DNA of 64,000 bases from Microlunatus panaciterrae (GCF_016907535.1 NZ_JAFBCF010000001.1:2604001-2668000); one strand, 5' to 3'; positions 50,561 to 59,694 are shown, counted from the first letter of the stretch. Numbers and translations: made by a program. Notes: generated by a model not told the origin, from the letters alone.

Positions 50561-51028
50561 TCAACCGCGGTGCTGGTCGCTCGAGGTCCGGGCAGCGCGA
50601 TGCTCACGCTGTTTGCGGTACTCGCGCCAGGTGAGGGCGACGATCGCCAGGTCGAAGACCGTCAGGATGATCATCGCCGGCCCGGGGGCGAGGACGATCC
50701 GGTAGGCCTGGTAGCCGATGAAGATGATCAGCACGCCGATCATCCAGGGATAGGCCCACAGCCGGTTCTGTAGCAGGGCGACCACCAGCACGATCTTGAC
50801 GATGCCGTGCGCCAGCAGATAGATCGACCCGAAGACGAGGCCATTGCCGGTAATACCGTCGGCCGTCTGCAGGATGTGCCTGGCGACGAAGTCGTGCGGG
50901 TCCTCGGAGAGCTCGGCCTGGGTCATCAGCACCACCAGCCGGTGCAGCCGGTCCGGGGTCACGAACAGCAGCAGCAGGCCGCCGATCGTCTCTGCCAGGC
51001 CGTTCAGCCCCTTGAGGATGATGCCCAC
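50561..51028 (-). CDS. DUF2127 membrane protein
   Basis: A 155-residue protein with about four helices: GIILKGLNGLAETIGGLLLLF, GLVFGSIYLLAHGIVKIVLVVALL, YPWMIGVLIIFIGYQAYRI and GPAMIILTVFDLAIVALTWREYR. This is the DUF2127 pattern. The first available conventional start is a GTG at 51028, but the frame stays open upstream and encodes LFKPQDSLDRLFE, which resembles the N-terminus of homologs; no ATG or GTG is available there. Function unknown. Confidence 0.75.
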   Translation of the reverse strand: MGIILKGLNGLAETIGGLLLLFVTPDRLHRLVVLMTQAELSEDPHDFVARHILQTADGITGNGLVFGSIYLLAHGIVKIVLVVALLQNRLWAYPWMIGVLIIFIGYQAYRIVLAPGPAMIILTVFDLAIVALTWREYRKQREHRAARTSSDQHRG

Positions 51029-51149
51029 CTCGAACAGGCGGTCCAGCGAGTCCTGTGGCTTGAACAGGGTGCCACCCCATCTCTCGTGGTTGCAGCGGCC
51101 GGTCGGAATGATCAGAGCCCAACCTACGCCGGGCCCGCGGAGATGCCGC

Positions 51150-52076
51150 TCAGACCGGTTCGGGTACGACGTCGCGGGCCTTGCGGTTGGCGTTCGCCCT
51201 GGCGAACACCGAGGCGGTCAGCACCGCCAGGGCGACCCACACCAGTCCGAAACCGACCCACCGTCCGGTCGACATCGACTCGTGGAACAGCAGCACACCG
51301 AGCAGGAACTGGAAGGTCGGCGTCATGTACTGCAGCAGACCGATCGTGCTCAGCGGCACCCGGGTCGCCGCTGCCGCGAAGAACAGCAGTGGCACCACCG
51401 TCACCAGCCCACCGGAGACCAGCAGCAGGCTGTGGGCCCAACCGAGATGGCCGAACGTGAGGCGGCCGACCAGCTGCAGGTGGATGAGGTAAGCCAGCGC
51501 CGGCAGCACCAGGAAGGCTGACTCGACCGTCAAGGTCTCGATCGCGCCGGCGTTGATCTGCTTCTTCAGTACTCCGTAGCTGGCGAAGCTGACCGCCAGG
51601 GCCAGCGCGATCCAGGGTGGGTGACCGTAGTCGATGGTCAGCACGACCACCGCCACGGCGGCGATACCGACAGCGACCCATTGCATCACGGGCATCCGCT
51701 CACCGAGGAAGATGACGCCGACCAGGATCGACAGCAACGGGTTGATGTAGTACCCGAGGGCGGTCTCGACGACGTGTCCGTTGTTCACGCCCCAGATGTA
51801 GACACCCCAGTTGACCGAGATCGCGGCCGCAGCCAGGCCGAGCAGAAGCAGGCTGCGGCGGCTGGCGAGCCGTCCGAACCAGCCACGCGGGAGGAAGACG
51901 AACGACAGGATGACCGCGACCAGCAGGGACCAGACGATCCGGTTCGCCAGGATCTCCAGCGCGCCGGCCCGCTTGACCAGAGGCCAGAACAGCGGCACCA
52001 GCCCCCAGATCCCATAGGCGCCGAGTCCGTAGAGCACGCCGCGGCGCACCCGGGGGTCGGGGTCATGGCCGGTCAT
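51150..52076 (-). CDS. rarD: RarD-like EamA transporter
   Basis: A ten-helix drug/metabolite transporter (308 residues). The RarD signature is GVLYGLGAYGIWGLVPLFWPLVKRAGALEILANRIVWS at the N-terminus, followed by WGVYIWGVNNGHVVETALGYYINPL. The substrate of the family is not established. It begins at ATG 52076, 34 bp after the korB stop, and may be co-transcribed with korAB. Confidence 0.9.
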   Translation of the reverse strand: MTGHDPDPRVRRGVLYGLGAYGIWGLVPLFWPLVKRAGALEILANRIVWSLLVAVILSFVFLPRGWFGRLASRRSLLLLGLAAAAISVNWGVYIWGVNNGHVVETALGYYINPLLSILVGVIFLGERMPVMQWVAVGIAAVAVVVLTIDYGHPPWIALALAVSFASYGVLKKQINAGAIETLTVESAFLVLPALAYLIHLQLVGRLTFGHLGWAHSLLLVSGGLVTVVPLLFFAAAATRVPLSTIGLLQYMTPTFQFLLGVLLFHESMSTGRWVGFGLVWVALAVLTASVFARANANRKARDVVPEPV

Positions 52077-52110
52077 GGTCGACGATCCTCCGGGCGCGCC
52101 GGCCCCGCGG

Positions 52111-53199
52111 TCAGCGCACAGTCCAGGTGTCGCCGCCGGCCACCATGCGCTGCAGGGCGTCGTCGTCGCCGCCCTGGGCCGACGCCAGCGCGACCTGTTC
52201 GCGAGCGAGGTCGTCGTAGGTGGGCAGCTCGACGCTGCGGAAGATCCCGATCGGGGTCCGGTTCAGCACACCGGAGTCGGTCAGCCTGGACAGCCCGAAC
52301 GCGTACGACGGGTCACTGCGATGGGCATCGTGCACCACCAGCGACTCGACGCCGACAGCGGCGACCTCGACGACGCGGAACTCACCCGACACCGGGTCGC
52401 GGGTCACTCCCAGCCGGCCGTCGTTGCCGAAGACGATCGGCTCGCCGTGACGGAGCGGGATGATCGCGTCCGCCGAGGTGTCGTTGTCCTTGAGGGCGTC
52501 AAAGGCGCCGTCGTTGAAGATCGGGCAGTTCTGGTAGATCTCCACGAACGACGTGCCGCGGTGCGCCGCGGCCGCCCGGAGCACCTCGGTCAGGTGCTTG
52601 CGGTCGGAGTCGATGGTCCGGGCCACGAAGGTGCCCTCGGCGCCGAGCGCCAGCGACACCGGGTTGAACGGGTTGTCCAGCGAGCCCATCGGCGTGGACT
52701 TGGTCACCTTCCCCAGCTCGGAGGTGGGGGAGTACTGGCCCTTCGTCAGACCGTAGATGCGGTTGTTGAACAGCAGGATCGTCATATTCACGTTGCGGCG
52801 CAGCGCGTGGATGAGGTGGTTGCCGCCGATCGACAGCGCGTCGCCGTCGCCGGTCACCACCCAGACGCCCACATCCGGACGGCTGGTGGCGACACCGGTG
52901 GCGATCGCCGGCGCCCGACCATGGATCGAGTGCATGCCGTAGGAGTCGACGTAGTAGGGGAAGCGTGATGAGCAGCCGATGCCCGACACGATCACCGTGT
53001 TCTCCTTGGTGATCCCCAGCTCCGGCATGAACCCCTGGAACGCCGCCAGCACCGCGTAGTCACCGCAGCCGGGACACCAGCGCACCTCCTGGTCGGAGGT
53101 GAAGTCCTTGCGGTTCAGCGGCTCGAGCGACAGCGGCACGCCGGCCAGACCCGGGTAGGTCACACCGTTCGGTGCGGGCTGCTTGGTGGGGGCGGTCAC
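52111..53199 (-). CDS. korB: 2-oxoacid:ferredoxin oxidoreductase, beta subunit
   Basis: The thiamine-diphosphate and iron-sulfur-bearing subunit (362 residues). It has RWCPGCGDYAVL (cluster cysteines), the metal/diphosphate motif GDGDALSIGGNHLIHALRRN with NNRIYGLTKGQYSPTS, and GIGCSSRFPYYVDSYG. With KorA it oxidatively decarboxylates a 2-oxoacid, probably 2-oxoglutarate, to the acyl-CoA while reducing ferredoxin. It overlaps korA by 4 bp. Confidence 0.95.
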   Translation of the reverse strand: MTAPTKQPAPNGVTYPGLAGVPLSLEPLNRKDFTSDQEVRWCPGCGDYAVLAAFQGFMPELGITKENTVIVSGIGCSSRFPYYVDSYGMHSIHGRAPAIATGVATSRPDVGVWVVTGDGDALSIGGNHLIHALRRNVNMTILLFNNRIYGLTKGQYSPTSELGKVTKSTPMGSLDNPFNPVSLALGAEGTFVARTIDSDRKHLTEVLRAAAAHRGTSFVEIYQNCPIFNDGAFDALKDNDTSADAIIPLRHGEPIVFGNDGRLGVTRDPVSGEFRVVEVAAVGVESLVVHDAHRSDPSYAFGLSRLTDSGVLNRTPIGIFRSVELPTYDDLAREQVALASAQGGDDDALQRMVAGGDTWTVR

Positions 53200-55109
53200 T
53201 GCGGTGCTCCTTGAAGGTCGTCGATCTCCCGTTCGAGATCGAGTGCGAGTTCGCTGAGGGAGATCGGCAGCCCGCGGACCCGCGAATAGCTGTGCACGTC
53301 CACGAGGTACTTCGCCCGCAGCATCATCGCCAGCTGGCCGAGGTTCATCTCGGGCACGATCACCCGGTCGTAGGACCGCAGCACCTCACCCAGGTTCGCC
53401 GGGAACGGGTTCAGATGCCGCAGATGGGTCATGGCGACCCTGCGGCCCGTCTTGCGGACCCGGCGGACTGCGGCGACGATCGGCCCGTAGGTCGATCCCC
53501 AGCCGAGCACCAGCACCCGCGCCCCCCGGCCGGCCGAACCGCTGCCGGCCGCACCGTTGACATCGGGGGTCGGGTCGTCGACGACCAGGTCGGGGATGTC
53601 GCGCACGATGCCGTCCACCTTCGCCTGCCGGGTGCGCACCATCTCGTCATGGTTGGCCGGGTCGTACGACACGGCGCCGGTGTCCTTGGCCTTCTCGATG
53701 CCACCGATCCGATGCTGCAGGCCGGGGGTACCCGGCTTCGCCCACGGGCGGGCCAGCGTCTCGGCGTCGCGCAGATACGGCAGGAAGGTCGGTTGGCCCT
53801 TCGCGTCGGTGCTGTTCGTCTCGGTGGCGAAACCGGGGTCGATCGGCGGGATCAGCGAGAGGTCCGGCACCTGCCACGGCTCAGCACCGTTGGCGATGTA
53901 ACCGTCGGACAGCACGATGACCGGCGTACGGTACTTGACCGCGATCCGGGTCGCCTCGATCGCGGTGTCGAAGCAGTCGGCCGGCGACTGGGCGGCGAGC
54001 ACCGGCACCGGGGCCTCCCCGTTGCGCCCGAACATCACCTGCAGCAGGTCGGCCTGCTCGGTCTTGGTGGGCATGCCGGTGCTGGGCCCGGCGCGCTGGA
54101 TGTCGCAGACCACCAGCGGCAGCTCCGTCATGACTCCCAGTCCGATGGTCTCGGCCTTGAGCGCGATGCCGGGCCCGGACGTGGTGGTGACCCCCAGGTG
54201 GCCGGCGAAACTGGCGCCGAGGGCGGCCCCGACTCCGGCGATCTCGTCCTCGGCCTGGAAGGTGGTGACGCCGAAGCGCTTGTGCTTCGAGAGCTCGTGC
54301 AGCACATCGGAGGCGGGCGTGATCGGGTAGGCGCCGAGGAAGAGCGGCAGCCCGGCCTTCTTGGAAGCCGTGACCAGTCCGTACGCGAGCGCGAGGTTGC
54401 CCGAGATCTGCCGGTACTGCCCCGGCGGCATCGGTGCCGGCGCGACCTCGTAGGTGACGGCGAACACCTCGGTCGTCTCGCCGAACGCGTACCCGGTCTT
54501 GAAGGCGGTGATGTTGGCGTCGCGGATGGCGGGCTTGTTGGCGAACTTGCTGCTCAGGAAGCTGAGGGTGCCCTCGACCGGGCGGTGGTACAGCCAGGAC
54601 AGCAGCCCGAGCGCGAACATGTTCTTCGACCGCGACGCGTCCTTGCGGGAGAGGTGGAAGTCCTTGACCGCAGCTACCGTCATCCCGGTCAGGTCCAGGG
54701 CGTGCAGTTGATAGTCCGCGAGGGAGTCGTCCTCGAGCGGGTTGGTGTCATAGCCCACCTTGGCCAGGTTGCGCTTGGTGAAGTCGGCGGTGTCGGCGAT
54801 GATCACCCCACCCCGCGGCAGGTCGGCGATGTTGGCCTTCAACGCCGCAGGGTTCATCGCCACCAGGACGTCCGGCCGGTCACCGGGGGTCATGATGTCG
54901 TAGTTGGCGAAGTGCAGCTGGAAGCTGGACACCCCGGGGAGCGTCCCCTGCGGTGCCCGGATCTCTGCCGGGAAGTTGGGCAAGGTCGAGATGTCATTGC
55001 CGAAGACGGCCGAGTCGGCGGTGAACCGGTCACCGGTCAACTGCATGCCGTCGCCGGAGTCGCCTGCGAAACGGATGACTACTCGGTCGAGGGTGTGAAC
55101 CTGTTTCAC
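53196..55109 (-). CDS. korA: 2-oxoacid:ferredoxin oxidoreductase, alpha subunit (gamma-alpha fusion)
   Basis: About 637 residues, with the gamma domain first (RFAGDSGDGMQLTGDRF) and then the pyrimidine-binding alpha domain (LGAYPITPASDVLHEL), as in actinobacterial KorA. The GTG at 55109 (VKQVHTLDRVV) fits homologous N-termini and has GAAGG upstream; an ATG at 55145 is 12 codons longer but has a purine stretch directly against it. It is divergent from the mini-Nuo trio, with about 110-145 bp between them. Confidence 0.94.
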   Translation of the reverse strand: MKQVHTLDRVVIRFAGDSGDGMQLTGDRFTADSAVFGNDISTLPNFPAEIRAPQGTLPGVSSFQLHFANYDIMTPGDRPDVLVAMNPAALKANIADLPRGGVIIADTADFTKRNLAKVGYDTNPLEDDSLADYQLHALDLTGMTVAAVKDFHLSRKDASRSKNMFALGLLSWLYHRPVEGTLSFLSSKFANKPAIRDANITAFKTGYAFGETTEVFAVTYEVAPAPMPPGQYRQISGNLALAYGLVTASKKAGLPLFLGAYPITPASDVLHELSKHKRFGVTTFQAEDEIAGVGAALGASFAGHLGVTTTSGPGIALKAETIGLGVMTELPLVVCDIQRAGPSTGMPTKTEQADLLQVMFGRNGEAPVPVLAAQSPADCFDTAIEATRIAVKYRTPVIVLSDGYIANGAEPWQVPDLSLIPPIDPGFATETNSTDAKGQPTFLPYLRDAETLARPWAKPGTPGLQHRIGGIEKAKDTGAVSYDPANHDEMVRTRQAKVDGIVRDIPDLVVDDPTPDVNGAAGSGSAGRGARVLVLGWGSTYGPIVAAVRRVRKTGRRVAMTHLRHLNPFPANLGEVLRSYDRVIVPEMNLGQLAMMLRAKYLVDVHSYSRVRGLPISLSELALDLEREIDDLQGAPQ

Positions 55110-55241
55110 CCGCGTCTGCCTTCTTCCTGAGTGCGGTCGTGACATTCCCTGGGATGGCTGGTTGCCCGGTCACAACTCTGTCCATGATAAGTCGGCCGGT
55201 GGAACCGCCCGGCACCATCCATCAGCCGGACGGCGCCGTAC

Positions 55242-55247
55242 TAGCCT
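55242..55247 (+). promoter_or_regulatory. Predicted -10 of the mini-Nuo operon
   Basis: TAGCCT, then 6 nt and the GTG at 55254. No ribosome site is visible. It lies in the korA/mini-Nuo divergent region. Confidence 0.5.
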
Positions 55248-55253
55248 GACGGC

Positions 55254-55685
55254 GTGGCTGGTTTGCAGTGGATTGACTGGTACGGCGACGGTCGCGTCAT
55301 CGTTGTCGACGTCGGACTGGCCTGCTGCACACTGGAGTTCGAGTCCGCGGCAGCCGCCCGCGGCCGCCCGACGACGGCCCAGCCGCCCGCGCTGTCGGCG
55401 GACAGCCAGGTGGTGGTGGTCGTGTCCGGCACCGTCACCGACCGGCTCGCCCCAGCCGTCGCCGCCGTCGTCGATGCCGCCAGCGACCTGACGGGAACCA
55501 GGCCGTACGTCATCTCGTTCGGCGCCTGCGCTTCCAGCGGTGGCCCCTACTGGGACTCGTACGCAGTGACCAAGGGGATCGACCAGCTGGTCGACGTCGA
55601 CCTCTACCTGCCGGGATGCCCGCCGCCGCCAGAGGCGCTGCAGGCCGTCCTGGACCGGCTGAGCACCGCCGGGTCGGCGCGATGA
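55254..55685 (+). CDS. NuoB-like protein of a mini complex I module
   Basis: A 143-residue relative of complex I subunit B (and of NiFe-hydrogenase small subunits). All four cluster N2 ligands are present: C24-C25 (LACCTLEFE), C92 (FGACASSGGPYW) and C122 (PGCPPPPEAL). It is shorter than NuoB (185 residues) and clearly diverged from it. First of three overlapping genes; no NuoD-like gene is present to complete a quinone site. It may bind electrons from ferredoxin reduced by KorAB. Role inferred. Confidence 0.88.
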   Translation: MAGLQWIDWYGDGRVIVVDVGLACCTLEFESAAAARGRPTTAQPPALSADSQVVVVVSGTVTDRLAPAVAAVVDAASDLTGTRPYVISFGACASSGGPYWDSYAVTKGIDQLVDVDLYLPGCPPPPEALQAVLDRLSTAGSAR

Positions 55686-56248
55686 GCTCCACGAGCGAGC
55701 GCCGGGTCCCTGCCGTCGACTGGGTCAGCAGCGTGGCCGCGCTGAAGGATGCGGGATTCGACTACTTCGACTGGCTCGGCTGTGTCGACGAGATCGGCCG
55801 CGCCGATGAGCTCGCCATCGTGCTGCGGCTGCTCAACCTCACCGCTGGTGGGGCCGTCCTGGTCACGACCCGGGTGCCTCGCTCGGCCCCGGTGCTGGCG
55901 AGCCTGCGTACGGTCTTCGCCGGCGCCACCTGGCACGAGCGGGAGGCGGCCGAGCTGTTCGGGGTCGAGTTCGCCGGTGGTGACCGACGACGGCTGCTGC
56001 TCAGCCCGGAGTACGAGGGCACCCCGCTGCGCAAGGACGAGGTGCTGGCCGCCCGCTCCACGCTCGGCTGGCCGGGCGCCAAGGAGCCGGGCGAGTCGGT
56101 GGCGGCGCCGAGCCGGCGCCGGATGGTGCCGCCCGGGGTGCCCGACCCCGCCGTGTGGGGCGACCGGGACCCGGCGAGCGGACCGGCCGACCCGACCGAG
56201 GTGGCGGCCTCCGCCGTCGGCGGCCGGGTCCGGCGGAGGACCCGGTGA
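55682..56248 (+). CDS. NuoC-like protein of a mini complex I module
   Basis: 188 residues, with the 30-kDa subunit signature: [38 protein letters not shown]. In NuoC the comparable stretch ends the core domain, so the fold is complete but the N-terminus is short (about 70 residues). A proline-rich tail follows. ATGA overlap with the NuoB-like gene and GTGA overlap with the NuoI-like gene. Confidence 0.86.
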   Translation: MSSTSERRVPAVDWVSSVAALKDAGFDYFDWLGCVDEIGRADELAIVLRLLNLTAGGAVLVTTRVPRSAPVLASLRTVFAGATWHEREAAELFGVEFAGGDRRRLLLSPEYEGTPLRKDEVLAARSTLGWPGAKEPGESVAAPSRRRMVPPGVPDPAVWGDRDPASGPADPTEVAASAVGGRVRRRTR

Positions 56249-56571
56249 CCAGCCACGGCTCGATCGTCCTGGTCGAGTCCAACTGCACGTCGTGCATGAT
56301 CTGCGCGCGCGAATGCCCGAGCTGGTGCATCACGATCGACTCCCACACCGAACCGGTGGCCGACCTACCCCCGGGCGCGCGTGATCGGACCGTCAACGTC
56401 CTCGACCGGTTCGCGATCGACTGGTCGCTCTGCATGTACTGCGGCATCTGCGTCGAGGAGTGCCCGTTCGACGCCCTGCACTGGTCCGACCGGCTGGCAC
56501 TGCCCGGCGGCACGCTGCACGAGCTGGTGCACGAGATCGAGGACCTGGCGCCGCGCAGCGGCCGGCCCTAA
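56245..56571 (+). CDS. NuoI-like two-cluster ferredoxin of a mini complex I module
   Basis: A 108-residue ferredoxin-like protein with two complete 4Fe-4S motifs: [12 protein letters not shown] and [12 protein letters not shown]. It resembles the core of NuoI without its N-terminal amphipathic membrane-associated helices or its tail. The GTG at 56245 overlaps the preceding stop. Its own stop overlaps that of the convergent GH20 gene by 4 bp. Confidence 0.87.
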   Translation: MTSHGSIVLVESNCTSCMICARECPSWCITIDSHTEPVADLPPGARDRTVNVLDRFAIDWSLCMYCGICVEECPFDALHWSDRLALPGGTLHELVHEIEDLAPRSGRP

Positions 56572-58145
56572 CCGTGCAGGTGCGCCTCCGGTCGCTGCAG
56601 TGCCCCGGTGCCGCCCTGCTGCCAGGGGTGCGGACCGGACTCCGGGCGGTAGTTCACCCCGGCCGCATCCAGTCGCTCCAGGTGCCCCGCCAACCGGCCG
56701 GAGAACTCGGCCCAGGAACGACCGTCCGGCTTCGACCAGGCGACCTCGCTGTGGGCGCAGGCGCGGGGGAACAGCATGTACTGCACCCGCCGCATGTTCG
56801 GCATGTACTCGGTCCAGATCTGGCACTGGGTGCCGAGGATCTTCGGGTGGGACCCGGCCGGGATCTCGTTCAGCGGGTCCAGCGCGTAGGCCTGCTCGGT
56901 GGTGATGCCACCACCGATGCTGTACGGCTCGGTCGCCTCCGGGCTCGGGTAGTAGTCGAAGTAGGTGTGCGACGACGGCGACATCACGACCTCACCGCCG
57001 GCGGCGGCAGCATCGACGCCGTACTGGGCCTTCCGCCAGGCCATCGTGACGGCGCCCTCGAGGTGGCCCTCGTCATTGATCTCGTCCCAGCCGACGAGCT
57101 GGCGCCCGCGCGCAGCCAGCCAGTCCCGCAGCTGTCCGGTGAACCACTGCTGCAGATGGTCGGGGCCCGCGAGCCCGCGCTGCTCGGCGAGCGCCTTGGC
57201 GGCCGGGCTGGCCAGCCACTCGGTGCGGGGGCACTCGTCACCGCCGACATGCACGTAACGGCTGGGGAAGATCTCCAGCAGCTCCTCGTACAGGTCGAAG
57301 ACGAAGCTGACGGCGTCGTCGGAGAGGTTGAGCACCTCGTCGAAGATCCCGAAGGTGGTTGCCGGCGCGTAGGTCTTCGACGGGTCGTTGCTCAGCTCGG
57401 GGTAGGCCGCCAGCACCCCGAGCACGTGGCCGGGGAACTCCAGCTCAGGGACGATCGTGATGCCGCGCTGGTCGGCATAGCTGACCAGCGAACGGAGCTG
57501 GTCCTGGGTGTAGAAGCCCCCGTGCGGGGTGCCGTCGCCTCGGTCGTCCTTCGGCCTCCGCGTCTCCGCGCGGTGGCTGCCGACCTCCTGCAGCCGCGGG
57601 TACTTCTTGGACTCGAACCGCCAGCCCTGATCCTCGGTGAGGTGCAGGTGGAAGACGTTGTACTTGTGGGCGGCGAGCTGGTCGATGAACGCGTAGAGAT
57701 CCTGCAGCGGCATGAAGTGGCGGGCCGTGTCGAGCATCACGCCGCGCCAGCCGAACCGCGGCTGGTCCTCGATCACGACTGCCGGCAGCTCCAGGTCGCC
57801 GCCGCTGGGGGCGGACCGGAACACGCTCGGCCCCAGCAGCTGCCGCAGGGTCTGCACAGCCCAGTTGACCCCGCGGTCGTCCGCTGCCGCGATCTCGACA
57901 CCGTCGGCCGTCACGGTCAGGCGGTAGCCCTCGGCGGGCAGGGTGTCATCCTCGACGATCGCGAGGGCGCCGGTCTCGGAGCGGGGCAGCTCCAGCCCGG
58001 TGCCCGGAGCGAGCAGCCGACGGGCGATGGCGGCCCACTCGGGGGTGGCGGCGATGCCGAGATCCTTCGGGAGCGCGTAGGAGCCCTGCTGCAGTTGGAC
58101 CGAGCTGGGCTGGGGGACGAGATTCAGTGGGGCGCCTGCAGGCAT
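56568..58145 (-). CDS. Beta-N-acetylhexosaminidase (GH20)
   Basis: Glycoside hydrolase of 525 residues that removes terminal N-acetylglucosamine/galactosamine. It has the small N-terminal GH20b domain ([17 protein letters not shown]), then the barrel with [23 protein letters not shown] and the catalytic D303-E304 in [12 protein letters not shown]. No signal peptide, so it probably acts on imported chito-oligosaccharides or cell-wall fragments. GGAAGG precedes the ATG. Confidence 0.95.
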   Translation of the reverse strand: MPAGAPLNLVPQPSSVQLQQGSYALPKDLGIAATPEWAAIARRLLAPGTGLELPRSETGALAIVEDDTLPAEGYRLTVTADGVEIAAADDRGVNWAVQTLRQLLGPSVFRSAPSGGDLELPAVVIEDQPRFGWRGVMLDTARHFMPLQDLYAFIDQLAAHKYNVFHLHLTEDQGWRFESKKYPRLQEVGSHRAETRRPKDDRGDGTPHGGFYTQDQLRSLVSYADQRGITIVPELEFPGHVLGVLAAYPELSNDPSKTYAPATTFGIFDEVLNLSDDAVSFVFDLYEELLEIFPSRYVHVGGDECPRTEWLASPAAKALAEQRGLAGPDHLQQWFTGQLRDWLAARGRQLVGWDEINDEGHLEGAVTMAWRKAQYGVDAAAAGGEVVMSPSSHTYFDYYPSPEATEPYSIGGGITTEQAYALDPLNEIPAGSHPKILGTQCQIWTEYMPNMRRVQYMLFPRACAHSEVAWSKPDGRSWAEFSGRLAGHLERLDAAGVNYRPESGPHPWQQGGTGALQRPEAHLHG

Positions 58146-58222
58146 TGATCTGACCTTCCGCGATGGATTGGGCTGACTCGGCCCACCCTACCGACGGCCA
58201 CCCGCGCGGCGGCGGGGGCTGT

Positions 58223-58306
58223 CGCAGAGGTCACTTTCGTCCGACTCCGCCGCTGGGGCGCAGCCGCGTCAGTCGCCGCCATCCACAGACGAGGGTGACA
58301 TCTGCG
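58223..58306. repeat. Palindromic repeat upstream of DUF559 gene 2 (68-bp core, copy 1)
   Basis: The core at 58231-58298 starts TCACTTTCGTCCGAC and ends GACGAGGGTGA. Extended arms 58223-58241 and 58288-58306 (19 nt) pair with one mismatch and two G-U pairs. A copy with the same 68-bp length and matching ends is at 59271-59338. It lies 68 bp before the ATG of the DUF559 gene. No other gene is seen in 58146-58366. Confidence 0.75.
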
Positions 58307-58366
58307 CCCATCCACAGCCGGCCCACTCCGGTGCACGATCGGAGGCGGCAGCCGCAATGTCCGGTC

Positions 58367-59266
58367 ATGGGAGACCTCACTGACGTTCAAGGAGAGATCG
58401 CGCTGCTGCTGCGGCAGGCGCAGGGTGTGATCGCCGTCCGCGACCATCCGAGGCTGGCCAGGTCGGTCGGCCGGCTGGCGGCACGCGGGGCCCTGGTGCG
58501 GCTGTTGCCGGGGGTCTATGTCGCAGCCGGACTCGAGCAGGATGTGTTGACCCGAATCCGTGCCGCGGCCCGGTGGGACCCGGACATGGTGCTTTTCGGG
58601 GCAGCCGCAGCATGGGTGTCGTTCTGGCCGACCGTGCCGGTGGCCGTCGTCGAGCTCGTCACCAGGCAGCGACGGATCCAACCGACGGGCTTCCACCTCA
58701 GCCGTCGACTCATCCCGGCCGAGCTGGTGGTGGAACGTCGCGGGCTGCGGTTCACCAGCCCGGCGCTTACTGCGCTCGACCTCTGCTGCACCCCCCTCGG
58801 CGGGAATGGCATCGACGTCGCCCTGCGGAGCCGTGCGACGACCCTTGCAGCCATGCGCGGTGCCTTGGAACTGACGAGGAACCGGAGAGGGAACGGCGAT
58901 CGGCGTGAGTTGTTGCTGGACTCACGGGATGCCCCGTGGTCGGAAGCGGAGAGGCTGGCGCACCGGCTGTTGCGCGCCGCCGGGATCACCGGCTGGCGCA
59001 GCAACCAGCCGATCCGCACCGCCGACCGCACCTACTGGGGAGACATCGTTTTCGAACGCGAGCGTCTGGTGCTGGAGATCGACGGGCGGGCCTTCCACGA
59101 CGGGGACCACCCGGCCGCAAGGGAGACCTTCGAGAACGACCGTTGGCGGCAGAACCGGCTGGTGCTGGCCGGGTGGCGGGTGATCCGCATCACCTGGTCG
59201 ATGCTCAACCAGCATCCCGACCAGGTGGTCGCACTCGTCCGGCAGGCCCTGGAGCATTCTGTCTGA
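58367..59266 (+). CDS. DUF559-type nuclease-like protein 2
   Basis: 299 residues. The N-terminal half looks like the AbiEi-type winged-helix/antitoxin region (ARGALVRLLPGVYVAAG), and the C-terminal domain carries the PD-(D/E)XK/Vsr-like residues E193/E195, D226 (WGDIVFE) and E237-I-D239 (LEIDGRAFH), then FENDRWRQNRLVLAGWRVIRITW, a classical DUF559 end. It is bracketed by direct copies of a palindromic repeat. Activity untested; paralogous in architecture, not sequence, to the gene at 2606. Confidence 0.8.
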   Translation: MGDLTDVQGEIALLLRQAQGVIAVRDHPRLARSVGRLAARGALVRLLPGVYVAAGLEQDVLTRIRAAARWDPDMVLFGAAAAWVSFWPTVPVAVVELVTRQRRIQPTGFHLSRRLIPAELVVERRGLRFTSPALTALDLCCTPLGGNGIDVALRSRATTLAAMRGALELTRNRRGNGDRRELLLDSRDAPWSEAERLAHRLLRAAGITGWRSNQPIRTADRTYWGDIVFERERLVLEIDGRAFHDGDHPAARETFENDRWRQNRLVLAGWRVIRITWSMLNQHPDQVVALVRQALEHSV

Positions 59267-59269
59267 AAA

Positions 59270-59339
59270 ATCACCCTCGTCCGACGGCGCCGCCGCCGGC
59301 GCGGAGGCGTGCCAAGCCTGGTCAGCCGACGAGGGTGAT
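59270..59339. repeat. Palindromic repeat after DUF559 gene 2 (copy 2), also a likely terminator
   Basis: ATCACCCTCGTC (59270-59281) and GACGAGGGTGAT (59328-59339) are perfect complements, with an inner GC-rich stem. The core 59271-59338 has the same length (68 bp) and ends as 58231-58298. It begins 4 bp after the DUF559 stop. Read on the minus strand, the stem is followed by TTTTT, so it can also end transcription of the gene at 59347-59694. Confidence 0.75.
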
Positions 59340-59346
59340 CTTCCGG

Positions 59347-59694
59347 TCAGGCGTTCTCGTCGGCGTCGTGCTCTTCGGCCTTCTCCGCCGCGGTCTCCGA
59401 GACGTCGCCGACCGAGTCGGCCGGAGTCTCGGCGCCGGTGGCGGCCGGCTCGGCGGCGTCGCCGTGGAGCCGGCTCTTCACGTCCTCGGCCACCTCAGTC
59501 GCCTTGTCCTTGGCGGCCTCAAGGCCTTCCTTGGCCTTGTCGCCGAGGTCTTCGGCCTTGTCCTTGGCGGCCTCAAGGCCTTCCTTGGCCTTCTCGCCGA
59601 GGTCTTCGGCCTTGTCCTTGGCGGCCTCAAGGCCTTCCTTGGCCTTGTCGCCGAGGTCTTCGGCCTTGTCCTTTAGATTGTCGAGGAAACCCAC
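59347..59694 (-). CDS. Small Lys/Ala/Glu-rich helical protein with three 18-residue repeats
   Basis: 115 residues. VGFLDNLKDKAED at the start, then three copies of an 18-residue unit (LGDKAKEGLEAAKDKAED type), then a Val/Lys segment and an acidic, Ala-rich tail. The pattern of amphipathic, charged 11/18-residue helices resembles LEA group 3 and CsbD-like stress proteins. The GTG at 59694 is chosen because AAAGGA lies 7 nt ahead; a GTG six codons earlier lacks one. Role in stress or envelope protection is inference. Confidence 0.75.
   Translation of the reverse strand: MGFLDNLKDKAEDLGDKAKEGLEAAKDKAEDLGEKAKEGLEAAKDKAEDLGDKAKEGLEAAKDKATEVAEDVKSRLHGDAAEPAATGAETPADSVGDVSETAAEKAEEHDADENA
59512..59673. 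repeat. Three tandem 54-bp repeats inside the helical-protein gene
   Basis: Copies begin at 59512, 59566 and 59620 and differ by only one base (copy 2 has C where the others have G, giving Glu for Asp). Exactly in frame (18 codons). The near-identity implies recent duplication or gene conversion. Confidence 0.92.
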
